From contig CALSUC010000003.1 of assembly GCA_943789445.1 (NCBI GenBank), positions 268,885-332,884 on the forward strand: a DNA stretch of 64,000 nucleotides, read 5' to 3'. Below are positions 8,083-17,238 of this stretch, piece after piece (the stretch's first letter is position 1; each line of letters begins with the position of its first letter). Source of the DNA: UBA4575 sp002386945 (GTDB lineage: Bacteria; Pseudomonadota; Gammaproteobacteria; UBA4575). A program made the translations under genes and the position numbers. The notes under the pieces were generated by a model, which saw nothing but the letters and a program-made list of their open reading frames with translations, searched no databases and was not told where the DNA came from.

Positions 8083-8472
8083 TTAACTATCAAATTTAAC
8101 GTAGGCAAAGCGCTGATCGTTAGGTACACCGTCTAAATCAGGCTCACTTTCTGCCGGATTCCACTGAATAACTTCTTCCATCTTCTTCGCTAGGGCAAAG
8201 TCCTTATTGGTCACTCCTTTCGCTGCATGATTCATTAGCTTAACGATAACAAAGGCATAAGACACAGTAAGATCAGGGTGATGCCATGCCGCTTCTGCTA
8301 GATGACCAATGGTGTTCACCAACATTAAGGTCCCTTTCCAGCTATTCGTCTTATATTTACGACGAATCCAGCCATTTTCGTAATACCAATGAGGTAGTTC
8401 TTCTTGCAAACGAGCTAGTACCTGCTCTTCGCTGTACACCTCTTCTGCTTGTAACTCTCGCCATTTCGACAT
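8083..8472 (-). CDS. Pterin-4a-carbinolamine dehydratase family protein
   Basis: A 129-residue member of the PCD/PhhB family, which dehydrates 4a-hydroxytetrahydrobiopterin or, in lineages without aromatic amino acid hydroxylases, is thought to act on molybdopterin-enzyme function. The diagnostic motif is fully kept: E-x3-H-H-P-x5-Y-x9-H-x8-D, seen as EAAWHHPDLTVSY followed by His and GVTNKDF. The C-terminus is longer than in E. coli-type PCDs (WNPAESEPDLDGVPN). No phenylalanine hydroxylase is nearby; instead the gene lies back to back with the molybdopterin formate dehydrogenase genes (155 bp apart). It converges on the SCO gene, 4 bp from its stop. Confidence 0.9.
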   Translation of the reverse strand: MSKWRELQAEEVYSEEQVLARLQEELPHWYYENGWIRRKYKTNSWKGTLMLVNTIGHLAEAAWHHPDLTVSYAFVIVKLMNHAAKGVTNKDFALAKKMEEVIQWNPAESEPDLDGVPNDQRFAYVKFDS

Positions 8473-8627
8473 TTTTTATACTCCTTTATTCTATTTCTAT
8501 CCCTAAGTAACAGCTGCACAGGATGAATGTAGCTAGATCATTAGACTAGTACGCATTATCTCTGAAATCACGTAGAATGCTTCCCTAAATTTATTCTCTT
8601 ATTACTCACTAGGATTCGTATCACACT

Positions 8628-10304
8628 ATGGATAAGCCAGTGCTACGTAAGCGCAACAAAATGCGTGGAGAGCAACGTGGTCGCCACGTTACTCAAACAG
8701 CTCAAGAACAGATTCGCGATTTACTCGGTAGTGAAACACCAAGACGCGACCTTCTTATCGAATATTTACATCTCATCCAGGATGAGTTTGGTCATATTGC
8801 AGCAGACCACATCACGGCACTAGCCGCCGAGATGCAGTTGGCAACGACTGAAATCTATGAGGTTGCTACTTTCTATCACCACTTCGACGTGATCCGTGAA
8901 GGTGATGATGCACCACCTGAATTAACAGTCCGTGTCTGTGATTCCATCACCTGTGAAATGTATGGTGCAAATGAGCTGGTCGCCAAACTAGAAGGTATTG
9001 TTGGTGATGATGTACGCGTTCAACGTGTGCCCTGTGTCGGTCGTTGTGAACAAGCACCGGTTGCAGTGGTTGGTATGAACCCAATTCATCAGGCGACTGA
9101 AAAACAAGTCATGCAAGAAGTGAATGCGAATAATAGCAAGGCTGAACTGCCAAACTGCATTGACTTTACTAGCTACCAAGAAAGCGAGGGCTATGCCACG
9201 CTGAAGAAAATTGTCACTGGCGATATCGATAACGAATCAGTTATCAGCACACTAGAAGATTCCAACCTTCGAGGTCTTGGCGGCGCTGGTTTCCCAGCAG
9301 GTCGCAAATGGCGCATTGTGCGTGACCAAGAAGCCCCACGTATCATGGCAGTAAATATTGACGAAGGTGAACCAGGTACGTTCAAAGATCGTTACTATCT
9401 AGAACGTGATCCCCATCGTTTCTTTGAAGGTATGTTAATCGCCGCCCATGTTGTCGGCACTGACTCCATCTATATTTATCTGCGTGATGAGTACGCCGGT
9501 ATTCGTGAATCGATGGAATCAGAATTAACTAAATTAAAGGCCAACCCTCCTTGCGAACTCCCACATATTGAACTGCGACGTGGAGCAGGCGCCTACATCT
9601 GTGGTGAAGAATCCGCCATGATTGAATCGATTGAGGGTAAACGTGGCATGCCACGCTTGCGACCTCCTTTTGTTGCACAGGTTGGTGTCTTCGGACGTCC
9701 AACACTAGAGCATAATATGGAGACTCTTTACTGGATCCGTGAAATTATCGAGAAAGGTGGTGAATGGTTTACTTCACATGGTCGTAATGGACGCAAAGGT
9801 TTACGTTCATTCTCAGTCTCTGGTCGCGTGAAAAAGCCAGGCGTTCATCTAGCCCCTGCCGGCATCACGATCAAGGAATTGATTGAAGAGTATTGTGACG
9901 GTATGGCCGATGGCCACGAATTCTATGGTTACTTCCCTGGCGGCGCTTCTGGCGGCATTTTACCAGCGAGCATGGGCGATATCCCATTAGACTTCGATAC
10001 ATTAAATGAATATGGATGCTTTATTGGCTCTGCTGCAATTATTGTTTTCTCAGATGCAGACAATGCACGTGATGTAGCCAAGAATGCGATGAGCTTTTTT
10101 GAACATGAGTCGTGTGGTAAATGCACACCATGCCGTGTTGGCACATCAAAAGCAGTCAAACTTATGAGTAAAGCAGAATGGAATCAGCCATTAATGAATG
10201 AGCTGTCAAAAACCATGATGGACGCATCAATTTGTGGCTTGGGCCAAGCGGCTTCAAACCCTATGAATAGCGTACTCAAATATTTTCCAGACGAATTAAA
10301 GTAG
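8628..10304 (+). CDS. NAD-dependent formate dehydrogenase, beta subunit (NuoE-NuoF fusion)
   Basis: The diaphorase subunit of a soluble NAD-linked formate dehydrogenase of the Methylobacterium FDH1/Fds class. Residues about 15-165 form a NuoE-like [2Fe-2S] domain (cysteines in CDSITCEMYG and CVGRCEQAP); residues about 190-558 are NuoF-like, with the FMN/NAD site around RGLGGAGFPAGRKW and GAGAYICGEESA and the [4Fe-4S] motif ESCGKCTPCRVGT. Electrons from the alpha subunit pass through these centres to NAD+. The alpha subunit starts 17 bp downstream. 558 residues matches the two-subunit enzymes. Another in-frame ATG lies 33 bp downstream, so the exact start is slightly uncertain. Confidence 0.95.
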   Translation: MDKPVLRKRNKMRGEQRGRHVTQTAQEQIRDLLGSETPRRDLLIEYLHLIQDEFGHIAADHITALAAEMQLATTEIYEVATFYHHFDVIREGDDAPPELTVRVCDSITCEMYGANELVAKLEGIVGDDVRVQRVPCVGRCEQAPVAVVGMNPIHQATEKQVMQEVNANNSKAELPNCIDFTSYQESEGYATLKKIVTGDIDNESVISTLEDSNLRGLGGAGFPAGRKWRIVRDQEAPRIMAVNIDEGEPGTFKDRYYLERDPHRFFEGMLIAAHVVGTDSIYIYLRDEYAGIRESMESELTKLKANPPCELPHIELRRGAGAYICGEESAMIESIEGKRGMPRLRPPFVAQVGVFGRPTLEHNMETLYWIREIIEKGGEWFTSHGRNGRKGLRSFSVSGRVKKPGVHLAPAGITIKELIEEYCDGMADGHEFYGYFPGGASGGILPASMGDIPLDFDTLNEYGCFIGSAAIIVFSDADNARDVAKNAMSFFEHESCGKCTPCRVGTSKAVKLMSKAEWNQPLMNELSKTMMDASICGLGQAASNPMNSVLKYFPDELK

Positions 10305-10321
10305 GTTCAAGGAGCAGACCA

Positions 10322-13081
10322 ATGGCAGCCAATCCAGAATATATGGCCGAAATTAAGACCATCGAGTTCAACCTAAATGGCAACCCTATGGAAGCTTATG
10401 AAGGTGAAACCATCCTTCAAGCAGCCAAACGCAATGGCATTGATATTCCACACCTTTGCTTCAAAGAAGGCTTACGTGGTGATGGCAACTGTCGCGCCTG
10501 TGTCGTAGAGATTGAAGGTGAACGCGTACTGCAGCCCTCTTGTATGCGTATGCCTAGTGCTGGCATGGTGGTACATACAGATAATGAGCGTGTATTACAT
10601 TCACAGCGCATGGTCTTGGAGTTACTGCAATCAGATGTCACCGAAAGCAGTTACTCACGTGATAGTGAGTTGGACTTTTGGTCCAAGCGTTTAGCTGTAG
10701 GGAAACCTCGCTTTGAGGCGCGCCACAACCCGACTGCGGATTTATCACATCCTGCTATTGCGGTTAATTTAGATGCCTGTATTCAATGTACACGTTGTGT
10801 TCGTGCATGCCGTGAAGAACAAAACAATGACGTGATTGGTTATGCCAATCGCGGCTCACACTCCCTCATTGTATTTGATATTGCCGACCCTATGGGTGAT
10901 AGCTCTTGTGTTGGTTGTGGTGAATGTGTCCAAGCCTGCCCTACCGGTGCATTAATGCCATCGAAAGAAGTGGGATTATTGGAGCCAGATCGTAAGGTTG
11001 AATCAGCCTGCCCATACTGTGGTGTTGGTTGCCTGCTCACGTTTAACGTGAAAGAAGAGAAAATTATTTTTGTAGAAGGTCGCGATGGACCAGCAAACAA
11101 GAGTCGCCTATGCGTGAAAGGCCGTTATGGCTTCGATTACATTCATAATGATCGTCGACTAACAACACCTCTTATCCGTAACACTGATGCACCTAAGGTT
11201 ACGAATATTGAAGAGTTGACCGAAGCAGATGTGAAAAAGATGTTCCGCGAAGCTACCTGGGAAGAAGCATTAGATTTTGCTGCTAAGGGCTTGCGTGATA
11301 TCCGTGATGAGAAAGGTGGTAACGCCCTCGCTGGATTTGGTTCAGCAAAGGGTTCAAACGAAGAAGCTTACCTATTCCAAAAACTAGTCCGAACTGGCTT
11401 CAAGACAAACAATGTTGATCACTGTACTCGTCTCTGCCATGCATCTTCAGTAGTCGCCCTATTGGAAGGTTTAGGCTCTGGTGCGGTATCAAACCAAGTA
11501 GCGGAAGTCGAAGATGCTGAAGTGATTGTCATTATCGGTTCCAACCCAACCGTGAATCACCCAGTTGCTGCGACCTTCATTAAGAATGCCTCACGCGAAG
11601 GTAAGACACTGATCATAATGGATCCACGTCGCACTGAAATTGCACGCCATGCCGACCACGTCTTGCAGTTTAAGCCAGACACCGACGTCGCTATGTTGAA
11701 TGCCATTATGCACTCCATCATCAAGCAGGGCTTAGTGGATGAAGACTTCATTAAGGAACGTACTGAAGGCTACAAAGAATTAGCTGCCCATTTGGAAGAT
11801 TTTGCACCGGAAGTCATGGAGAAAATCTGTGGTGTTCCAGCAGAAACTCTACATGAAGTAGCTCGTGTTTATGCTTCATCTAAGGCCTCTATCATCTTCT
11901 GGGGTATGGGCGTATCACAACATGTCCATGGTACAGATAACGCACGCTGCTTGATCTCTCTCGCATTAATGACAGGTCAAATCGGCAAGCCAGGCAGTGG
12001 CTTACACCCATTACGTGGTCAAAATAACGTACAGGGCGCTTCTGATGTAGGTCTTATCCCTATGGTCTACCCTGATTATCAGCGCGTAGATAATCCTAAT
12101 GCGCAAGCACGCTTTGAGAAACTATGGGACGCCAAACTTGACCCAGTCCCTGGCTTAACTGTTGTCGAGATCATGGAACAGATTACTCAAGACAACATTA
12201 CAGGTATGTATGTTGAAGGTGAGAACCCGGCCATGTCGGATCCAAACCTAAACCATGCACGACATGCCCTAGCCTCACTGCAGCATCTTGTAGTGCAGGA
12301 TATCTTCATGACAGAAACGGCATTATTCGCTGACGTTATTCTTCCTGCATCGGCCTTCCCTGAAAAAGATGGCACTTTCACTAATACTGATAGACGTGTG
12401 CAGATGGGTCGAAAGGCTGTCAATCCGCCAGGTATAGCAAAGCAGGATTGGTGGATCATTCAAGAGATGGCTAACCGCCTAGGCTGTGGCTGGAATTACA
12501 CAGGCCCACACGACATCTTTGCAGAGATGCGTTTAGGTATGGATTCGATTAAAGGTATGAGTTGGGATCGCTTAGAACAAGAACATTCAGTGACCTACCC
12601 CTGCTCTGACTCTGAAGATCCAGGCCAAGGCATTATCTTTATTGATGACTTCCCAACTGACAGTGGTCGTGCTCAATTTGTACCAGCACCATTCACCAAT
12701 GCAGATGAGCTACCGGATACTGAATATCCATTAGTCCTCATCACTGGTCGTCAATTAGAGCATTGGCATACAGGTGCCATGACACGTAAGGCATCCATGT
12801 TAGATGCGATTGAACCAGTACCAGTTGCTTCTATCAATCCAAGTGATCTCGCAAAACTAAGCTTAGACAATGGCAGTACTATCCGTTTAAGTTCACGTCG
12901 CGGTACGATTCAGTGCTTTGCTCGTATAGACGATGGTTTAGCCGAAGGTCAGGTCTTTATGCCTTTCTGTTATCACGAGGCAGCGGCCAATCTATTGACC
13001 ACTGATGCACTTGATCCTTACGCGAAGATCCCAGAGTTTAAATTCTGTGCGATTAAGTTAGAGGCAGGAGAGCAACACTAA
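10322..13081 (+). CDS. NAD-dependent formate dehydrogenase, alpha (catalytic, Mo/W) subunit
   Basis: The 919-residue catalytic subunit oxidises formate to CO2 at a bis-molybdopterin-guanine-dinucleotide centre. Domains in order: [2Fe-2S] ferredoxin-like (CFKEGLRGDGNCRACVVEIEG region, about 45-70), His/Cys-type and two [4Fe-4S] clusters (CIQCTRCVRACREEQ; CVGCGECVQACPTGAL), then the molybdoprotein N-terminal cluster CPYCGVGC at about 237 and the active-site loop VDHCTRLCHASSV. The metal ligand is cysteine, not selenocysteine. It follows the beta subunit closely (AAGGAGCAG ribosome site) and the operon ends in a strong terminator. Whether Mo or W is used cannot be read from sequence. Confidence 0.95.
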   Translation: MAANPEYMAEIKTIEFNLNGNPMEAYEGETILQAAKRNGIDIPHLCFKEGLRGDGNCRACVVEIEGERVLQPSCMRMPSAGMVVHTDNERVLHSQRMVLELLQSDVTESSYSRDSELDFWSKRLAVGKPRFEARHNPTADLSHPAIAVNLDACIQCTRCVRACREEQNNDVIGYANRGSHSLIVFDIADPMGDSSCVGCGECVQACPTGALMPSKEVGLLEPDRKVESACPYCGVGCLLTFNVKEEKIIFVEGRDGPANKSRLCVKGRYGFDYIHNDRRLTTPLIRNTDAPKVTNIEELTEADVKKMFREATWEEALDFAAKGLRDIRDEKGGNALAGFGSAKGSNEEAYLFQKLVRTGFKTNNVDHCTRLCHASSVVALLEGLGSGAVSNQVAEVEDAEVIVIIGSNPTVNHPVAATFIKNASREGKTLIIMDPRRTEIARHADHVLQFKPDTDVAMLNAIMHSIIKQGLVDEDFIKERTEGYKELAAHLEDFAPEVMEKICGVPAETLHEVARVYASSKASIIFWGMGVSQHVHGTDNARCLISLALMTGQIGKPGSGLHPLRGQNNVQGASDVGLIPMVYPDYQRVDNPNAQARFEKLWDAKLDPVPGLTVVEIMEQITQDNITGMYVEGENPAMSDPNLNHARHALASLQHLVVQDIFMTETALFADVILPASAFPEKDGTFTNTDRRVQMGRKAVNPPGIAKQDWWIIQEMANRLGCGWNYTGPHDIFAEMRLGMDSIKGMSWDRLEQEHSVTYPCSDSEDPGQGIIFIDDFPTDSGRAQFVPAPFTNADELPDTEYPLVLITGRQLEHWHTGAMTRKASMLDAIEPVPVASINPSDLAKLSLDNGSTIRLSSRRGTIQCFARIDDGLAEGQVFMPFCYHEAAANLLTTDALDPYAKIPEFKFCAIKLEAGEQH

Positions 13082-13101
13082 TAGCCATAGGCTATAAAAC
13101 G

Positions 13102-13143
13102 AAAAAGGGGCTTAGCGTTATTACACGCTAAGCCCCTTTTTTA
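13102..13143 (+). terminator. Strong terminator of the formate dehydrogenase operon
   Basis: A long perfect stem, AAAAGGGGCTTAGCGT with its complement ACGCTAAGCCCCTTTT, and a short TATTAC loop, ends in a T-run 20 bp after the alpha-subunit stop. Confidence 0.93.
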
Positions 13144-13214
13144 TTGCGCAGTAATTTATTACTGCGGATGTCACTGGATTAACTTAGCGACTATATCCGA
13201 GTATAGAACAGTGC

Positions 13215-13388
13215 TTAATGCAGCTGACTCATCGCTCGAATATCCAAGTTAACCAGCTTCCATTCGCCAACAGGCTCAGAATTCTCATCTGCTAAACTGT
13301 AATAAACCTGTCCACTCTCGGTAGTAGCTAAGCAATACCCCTGACTACTATCCTTACCGCCAAAATACATTAATTCATCAATTTCCAT
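13215..13388 (-). CDS. Small ORF, 57 residues, unknown function
   Basis: This frame reads MEIDELMYFGGKDSSQGYCL... and ends ...IRAMSQLH before a TAA. It starts with ATG preceded at 10 nt by GGAG. The peptide is acidic and soluble, with no signal peptide or cysteine motif beyond one Cys. It lies alone in the 395 bp between the FDH terminator and folP, with no overlapping gene, which together with the ribosome site makes it likely real. I do not recognise a family. The rest of the gap (13389-13538) shows nothing clear. Confidence 0.55.
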   Translation of the reverse strand: MEIDELMYFGGKDSSQGYCLATTESGQVYYSLADENSEPVGEWKLVNLDIRAMSQLH

Positions 13389-13538
13389 TTCTAAAGCTCC
13401 GTTGACTGCTTGTATACTGCATACATAAGGTCATATTTCTAAGTTTCAAGTGTGGCAACTTAAATATCTTTCGCAAGCGCCTCAAACGCGCGTCAATGTA
13501 CTTATCTAATACAGCCCACATATCGGGACTTACATAGC

Positions 13539-14369
13539 CTATTCGGCCTGCTTAATCGCATAGGCAACGTCTGCAGCCTGACGATTTTGCCAAATATCAT
13601 GCACCCGGAAGATATGTGCCCCTGCTTGCACACCAAGAGCGGTGGTGGCGCAGGTTGCTGGCATCCGTGACATCGCATCTTCGGCCTTACAAATTTCGCC
13701 CATGAAACGTTTACGACTAGTCCCTAACAACACTGGAAACTCAGTTGCACACAGCTCGGCCAGTTGCTGTAACAGCATTAGGTTATGCAGTGTGCGTTTA
13801 CCAAAGCCAATCCCAGGATCAAGTACGATATTAGAACTTGCAACACCAGCGGCTAACGCCTTATCAACCTGTCCTAGTAAAAAGCGTTTAACTTCTTGCT
13901 GTACGTCGTCATAGCAGGGGTTATCTTGCATATCACCTGGCCTACCCTGCATATGCATAATGCAATACGGTACATTACGTTCCGCAATCAAACTCATCAT
14001 CGAGGCATCATCGGTGCCACCGGTGACATCATTCACAAAGCTTGCACCTGCATCTAGGGCTGCTTCAGCCACGGCCACCAAGGTAGTATCGATACTAATA
14101 CCTATCGAGTCAGGTATCTCTTTACGCAGGGCCGCAATCACATCTAACACCCGACGTTTTTGTTCAGTCGCATCGACACGTTTTGAACCTGGGCGTGTAG
14201 ATTCACCACCAATATCAATAATATCAGCGCCTTCAGCAACCATCTCTAAACCACGTGCAACAGCATCACGAGTACCTGAATAAAGCCCCCCATCGGAGAA
14301 GCTATCAGGTGTGACATTAAGAATACCCATAATCAGGGGCTGTTTAGCTACAAGAATTTTAGTTGTCAT
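13539..14369 (-). CDS. folP: Dihydropteroate synthase
   Basis: DHPS joins 6-hydroxymethyl-dihydropterin pyrophosphate to p-aminobenzoate in the folate pathway. All landmarks are present in the 276-residue TIM barrel: MGILNVTPDSFSDGG, DIGGESTRPGS (pterin/phosphate loops), NDVTGG, DPGIGFGKR and LLGTSRKRF, and a C-terminal RVHDIW. In H4MPT-using bacteria folate is still needed, so this is assigned as the ordinary folate enzyme; a role in methanopterin synthesis is not supported by the sequence. It is preceded by the MBL-fold gene at a 6-bp gap on the same strand, and lepA just before that. Confidence 0.95.
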   Translation of the reverse strand: MTTKILVAKQPLIMGILNVTPDSFSDGGLYSGTRDAVARGLEMVAEGADIIDIGGESTRPGSKRVDATEQKRRVLDVIAALRKEIPDSIGISIDTTLVAVAEAALDAGASFVNDVTGGTDDASMMSLIAERNVPYCIMHMQGRPGDMQDNPCYDDVQQEVKRFLLGQVDKALAAGVASSNIVLDPGIGFGKRTLHNLMLLQQLAELCATEFPVLLGTSRKRFMGEICKAEDAMSRMPATCATTALGVQAGAHIFRVHDIWQNRQAADVAYAIKQAE

Positions 14370-14375
14370 AAGGTA

Positions 14376-15317
14376 TTAATCCATTGAACTTAATTTAATC
14401 TTTTCACCGATTTCAATTCGCATTAAATCATGCCCCATAGCGACACGACCAGCATACTGGTCAGTGACCTCTCGTAGGACTTGTTCTGGGCTAGTCGCAA
14501 ATAATAAGACATGGTTGAAAATGGCTAGTCTAGGCTGGGTTTGTTGCAGAATCTGCAACATTTGTGGTGTTTGCGTGTGATAGGCTAAGACTCTTTGTAG
14601 ACGTGGATTTCGGCGTAGTAACTGCTCTGACGCAGCAGCGATTTCATGAATCAGTAGATCAACATCCTGCGCTTGTTGAATTAAGTTTTCAGAGTACGTG
14701 GTATCACCTGATAGAACAATCTTGCGTTGACCAAACTCAATCCGATAACCAAAGGCTGGCGCCACTGGATTATGGTCCACTGCAAATGCTATGACACGAA
14801 TGCCTTCATGTTCAAACACCACCCCTGGATTAATGTCTGTCGCCTGCAGTAGCGCCTGCCCCTTAGACTGCGCTTTATTACTGCTGCGGAAATGGATATC
14901 TCTCTCATAGGCTTGCATCAGATGCTGCACAAACCGTTCTGTTCCTTTTGGCCCTGACACTGGCAATGATGCCTGTCGTTGCCAAATCCTAGCAGTTAAC
15001 CAGAGATCATCTAATCCTGAGATGTGATCAGAGTGTAGATGAGTGAGAAAGACATGATCAATTTGGTCGGCTGACAGACCTGCCTGTGCAAGACGGATGC
15101 TAGCCCCACGGCCAGCATCAAATAGTAATCGCTTATCACCGACCATGACCAAGGTAGCTGAACCAAAGCGCTCGATACTAGGCCGTGGGGTACCTGTTCC
15201 CAGTAAAACCACTTCAGCATAGTCGGCTAGACTCACTTGACTAATGATCAACAGAAGAAATGTGGTTACTGAACGTAACCGCCATACAGATGAGGAAATG
15301 ATTTTAAGAAAAAGCAT
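14376..15317 (-). CDS. Exported metallo-beta-lactamase-fold hydrolase (RNase Z-like)
   Basis: A 313-residue MBL-fold protein with an N-terminal hydrophobic signal (about residues 15-31, cleavage near SLA) and the zinc motif THLHSDHISGLDDLW; the later His/Asp ligands appear in FAVDHNPVAP, LSGDTTYSENL and FNHVLL. The fold resembles RNase Z and the AtsA arylsulfatase-like branch, but a periplasmic location argues against tRNA 3' processing. The substrate is unknown. It is sandwiched between lepA (6 bp away) and folP (6 bp away), so the three genes are probably one transcript. Confidence 0.85.
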   Translation of the reverse strand: MLFLKIISSSVWRLRSVTTFLLLIISQVSLADYAEVVLLGTGTPRPSIERFGSATLVMVGDKRLLFDAGRGASIRLAQAGLSADQIDHVFLTHLHSDHISGLDDLWLTARIWQRQASLPVSGPKGTERFVQHLMQAYERDIHFRSSNKAQSKGQALLQATDINPGVVFEHEGIRVIAFAVDHNPVAPAFGYRIEFGQRKIVLSGDTTYSENLIQQAQDVDLLIHEIAAASEQLLRRNPRLQRVLAYHTQTPQMLQILQQTQPRLAIFNHVLLFATSPEQVLREVTDQYAGRVAMGHDLMRIEIGEKIKLSSMD

Positions 15318-15323
15318 GACCAG

Positions 15324-17114
15324 CTACTTCTCGACTTTAAGTACCGCTAAAAATGCTTCTTGCGGTACTTCTACACTACCGATTTGCTTCATACGTTTCT
15401 TACCTGCTTTTTGCTTTTCCAGCAGTTTCTTCTTACGCGTAATATCACCACCATAACATTTAGCCGTTACATTCTTACGTAAAGCCTTAATCGTTGTGCG
15501 CGCTATAATCTGGTTACCAATAGCTGCCTGAATAGCAACATCGTACATCTGCCGAGGAATAAGGTCTTTCAGTTTTACAGCCAAAGAGTTGCCATAGCTA
15601 CGTGAATGATCATTATGAACGATCACCGATAAGGCATCGACTCGCTCACTATTGATCAACACATCCAATTTAACCAGCGGTGATGGTGAGAAGTGAGAAT
15701 GCTGATAATCGAATGAAGCATATCCACGACTAACTGATTTCAGGCGATCAAAGAAATCTAGTACGACTTCATTTAATGGCAACTGAAAGGTCAACGCGAC
15801 TTGATTACCGTGATAAACCAAGTTCTGTTGCACACCGCGCTTCTCTATACATAGCGTAATAACATTGCCCACATAGTCATGTGGTACCAATATATTAGCG
15901 GTAATAATAGGTTCATGAATAGCTGCAACTTTATTTGTTGCTGGCAGATCTGCAGGGTTATCTATCTGCACAACACTATTGTCAGTCAGATGGACTTCAT
16001 AGACTACGGTTGGTGCGGTAGTAATAAGATCAAGATCGTATTCACGCTCTAAGCGCTCTTGCACAATCTCCATATGCAACATACCGAGGAAACCACAACG
16101 GAAGCCTGACCCTAGGGCCTGTGAGGTTTCAGGCTCAAAGGAGAATGAGGCATCATTCAACTTCAGCTTGTCTAAGGCATCACGAAAATTTTCATAGTCA
16201 TCGGCGTTCACTGGGAAAATACCTGCGAACACATTGGGCTGGACTTCTTTAAAGCCATCCAACACCTCTTCTGATTGATTGCTTACATCAGATAAGGTGT
16301 CACCCACTTTGGCACTGGAGATATCTTTAATACCACAGATCACAAATCCTACTTGGCCAGCAGATAATGCACTGCGCTCTTCACGTTTAGGTGTAAAGAC
16401 ACCAATTTTTTCTACTTGATAGTTCCGACCCGTGGACATTGCAACGATCTTTTGTTTTGGACGGATACAGCCATCAAACACGCGTACCAAGGTAATAACA
16501 CCAACATAGTTATCAAACCATGAGTCGATGATTAAGGCTTTTAATGGGCCTTCAGGATCACCTTTTGGCGCAGGTGTATGTGTTATCAAGCCTTCTAACA
16601 CTTCTTTCACACCGACACCGGTTTTAGCACTAACCAGTAGTGGGTCAGTTGCATCAATACCGATGACTTCTTCAATTTCTGTCGCCACCCGGTCTGGGTC
16701 TGCTGCTGGCAGATCAATTTTATTCAGTACCGGTAAAACCTCTAGGCCTAGCTCAACTGCGGTATAACAGTTGGCAACACTCTGCGCCTCTACTCCCTGT
16801 GATGCATCTACAATCAACAAAGCACCTTCACAGGCAGCTAATGAACGAGAAACCTCATAAGAGAAATCAACGTGCCCTGGCGTATCAATAAAGTTTAATT
16901 CGTAGGTATTCCCATCCTTTGAAGTAAAAGGCAGTGAAACTGCTTGCGCCTTAATCGTAATTCCGCGTTCTTGCTCGATATCCATCGAATCGAGTACTTG
17001 CGCCTTCATCTCACGATCACTGAGGCCCCCGCAAATTTGAATAAAGCGATCCGCCAGCGTCGACTTGCCGTGATCGATATGGGCGATGATTGAGAAATTA
17101 CGTATATACTGCAT
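15324..17114 (-). CDS. lepA: Elongation factor 4 (LepA GTPase)
   Basis: A 596-residue translational GTPase that can back-translocate ribosomes. G-domain motifs are AHIDHGKSTLADRF (P-loop), DTPGHVDF and NKIDLP; the C-terminus YGGDITRKKKLLEKQKAGKK is the LepA-specific tail. In many gammaproteobacteria lepA follows the rpoE regulon genes, as here (degP/mucD lies 124 bp upstream on the same strand with a hairpin between). Confidence 0.97.
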   Translation of the reverse strand: MQYIRNFSIIAHIDHGKSTLADRFIQICGGLSDREMKAQVLDSMDIEQERGITIKAQAVSLPFTSKDGNTYELNFIDTPGHVDFSYEVSRSLAACEGALLIVDASQGVEAQSVANCYTAVELGLEVLPVLNKIDLPAADPDRVATEIEEVIGIDATDPLLVSAKTGVGVKEVLEGLITHTPAPKGDPEGPLKALIIDSWFDNYVGVITLVRVFDGCIRPKQKIVAMSTGRNYQVEKIGVFTPKREERSALSAGQVGFVICGIKDISSAKVGDTLSDVSNQSEEVLDGFKEVQPNVFAGIFPVNADDYENFRDALDKLKLNDASFSFEPETSQALGSGFRCGFLGMLHMEIVQERLEREYDLDLITTAPTVVYEVHLTDNSVVQIDNPADLPATNKVAAIHEPIITANILVPHDYVGNVITLCIEKRGVQQNLVYHGNQVALTFQLPLNEVVLDFFDRLKSVSRGYASFDYQHSHFSPSPLVKLDVLINSERVDALSVIVHNDHSRSYGNSLAVKLKDLIPRQMYDVAIQAAIGNQIIARTTIKALRKNVTAKCYGGDITRKKKLLEKQKAGKKRMKQIGSVEVPQEAFLAVLKVEK

Positions 17115-17183
17115 AGGTGACCAAATGGGCGTCAGTGATTCTAATTGCTACCGCGTGGCAAGCACTTTCACCAGACAGAGAAA

Positions 17184-17208
17184 CCTGATCAGCGATATGC
17201 TGATCAGG
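17184..17208. terminator. Perfect 10-bp hairpin between degP and lepA
   Basis: CCTGATCAGC and GCTGATCAGG flank a 5-base GATAT loop. On the minus strand the hairpin is followed by only a short T-rich stretch, so it may be a weak terminator or attenuator between degP and lepA. Confidence 0.55.
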
Positions 17209-17238
17209 TCTAATTATGCGGCAATAGACGGTTTAGTA

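Noticed and set aside
11400..11450. Selenocysteine at the FDH active site
   Set aside because: The codon is a cysteine codon and no UGA lies in the frame.
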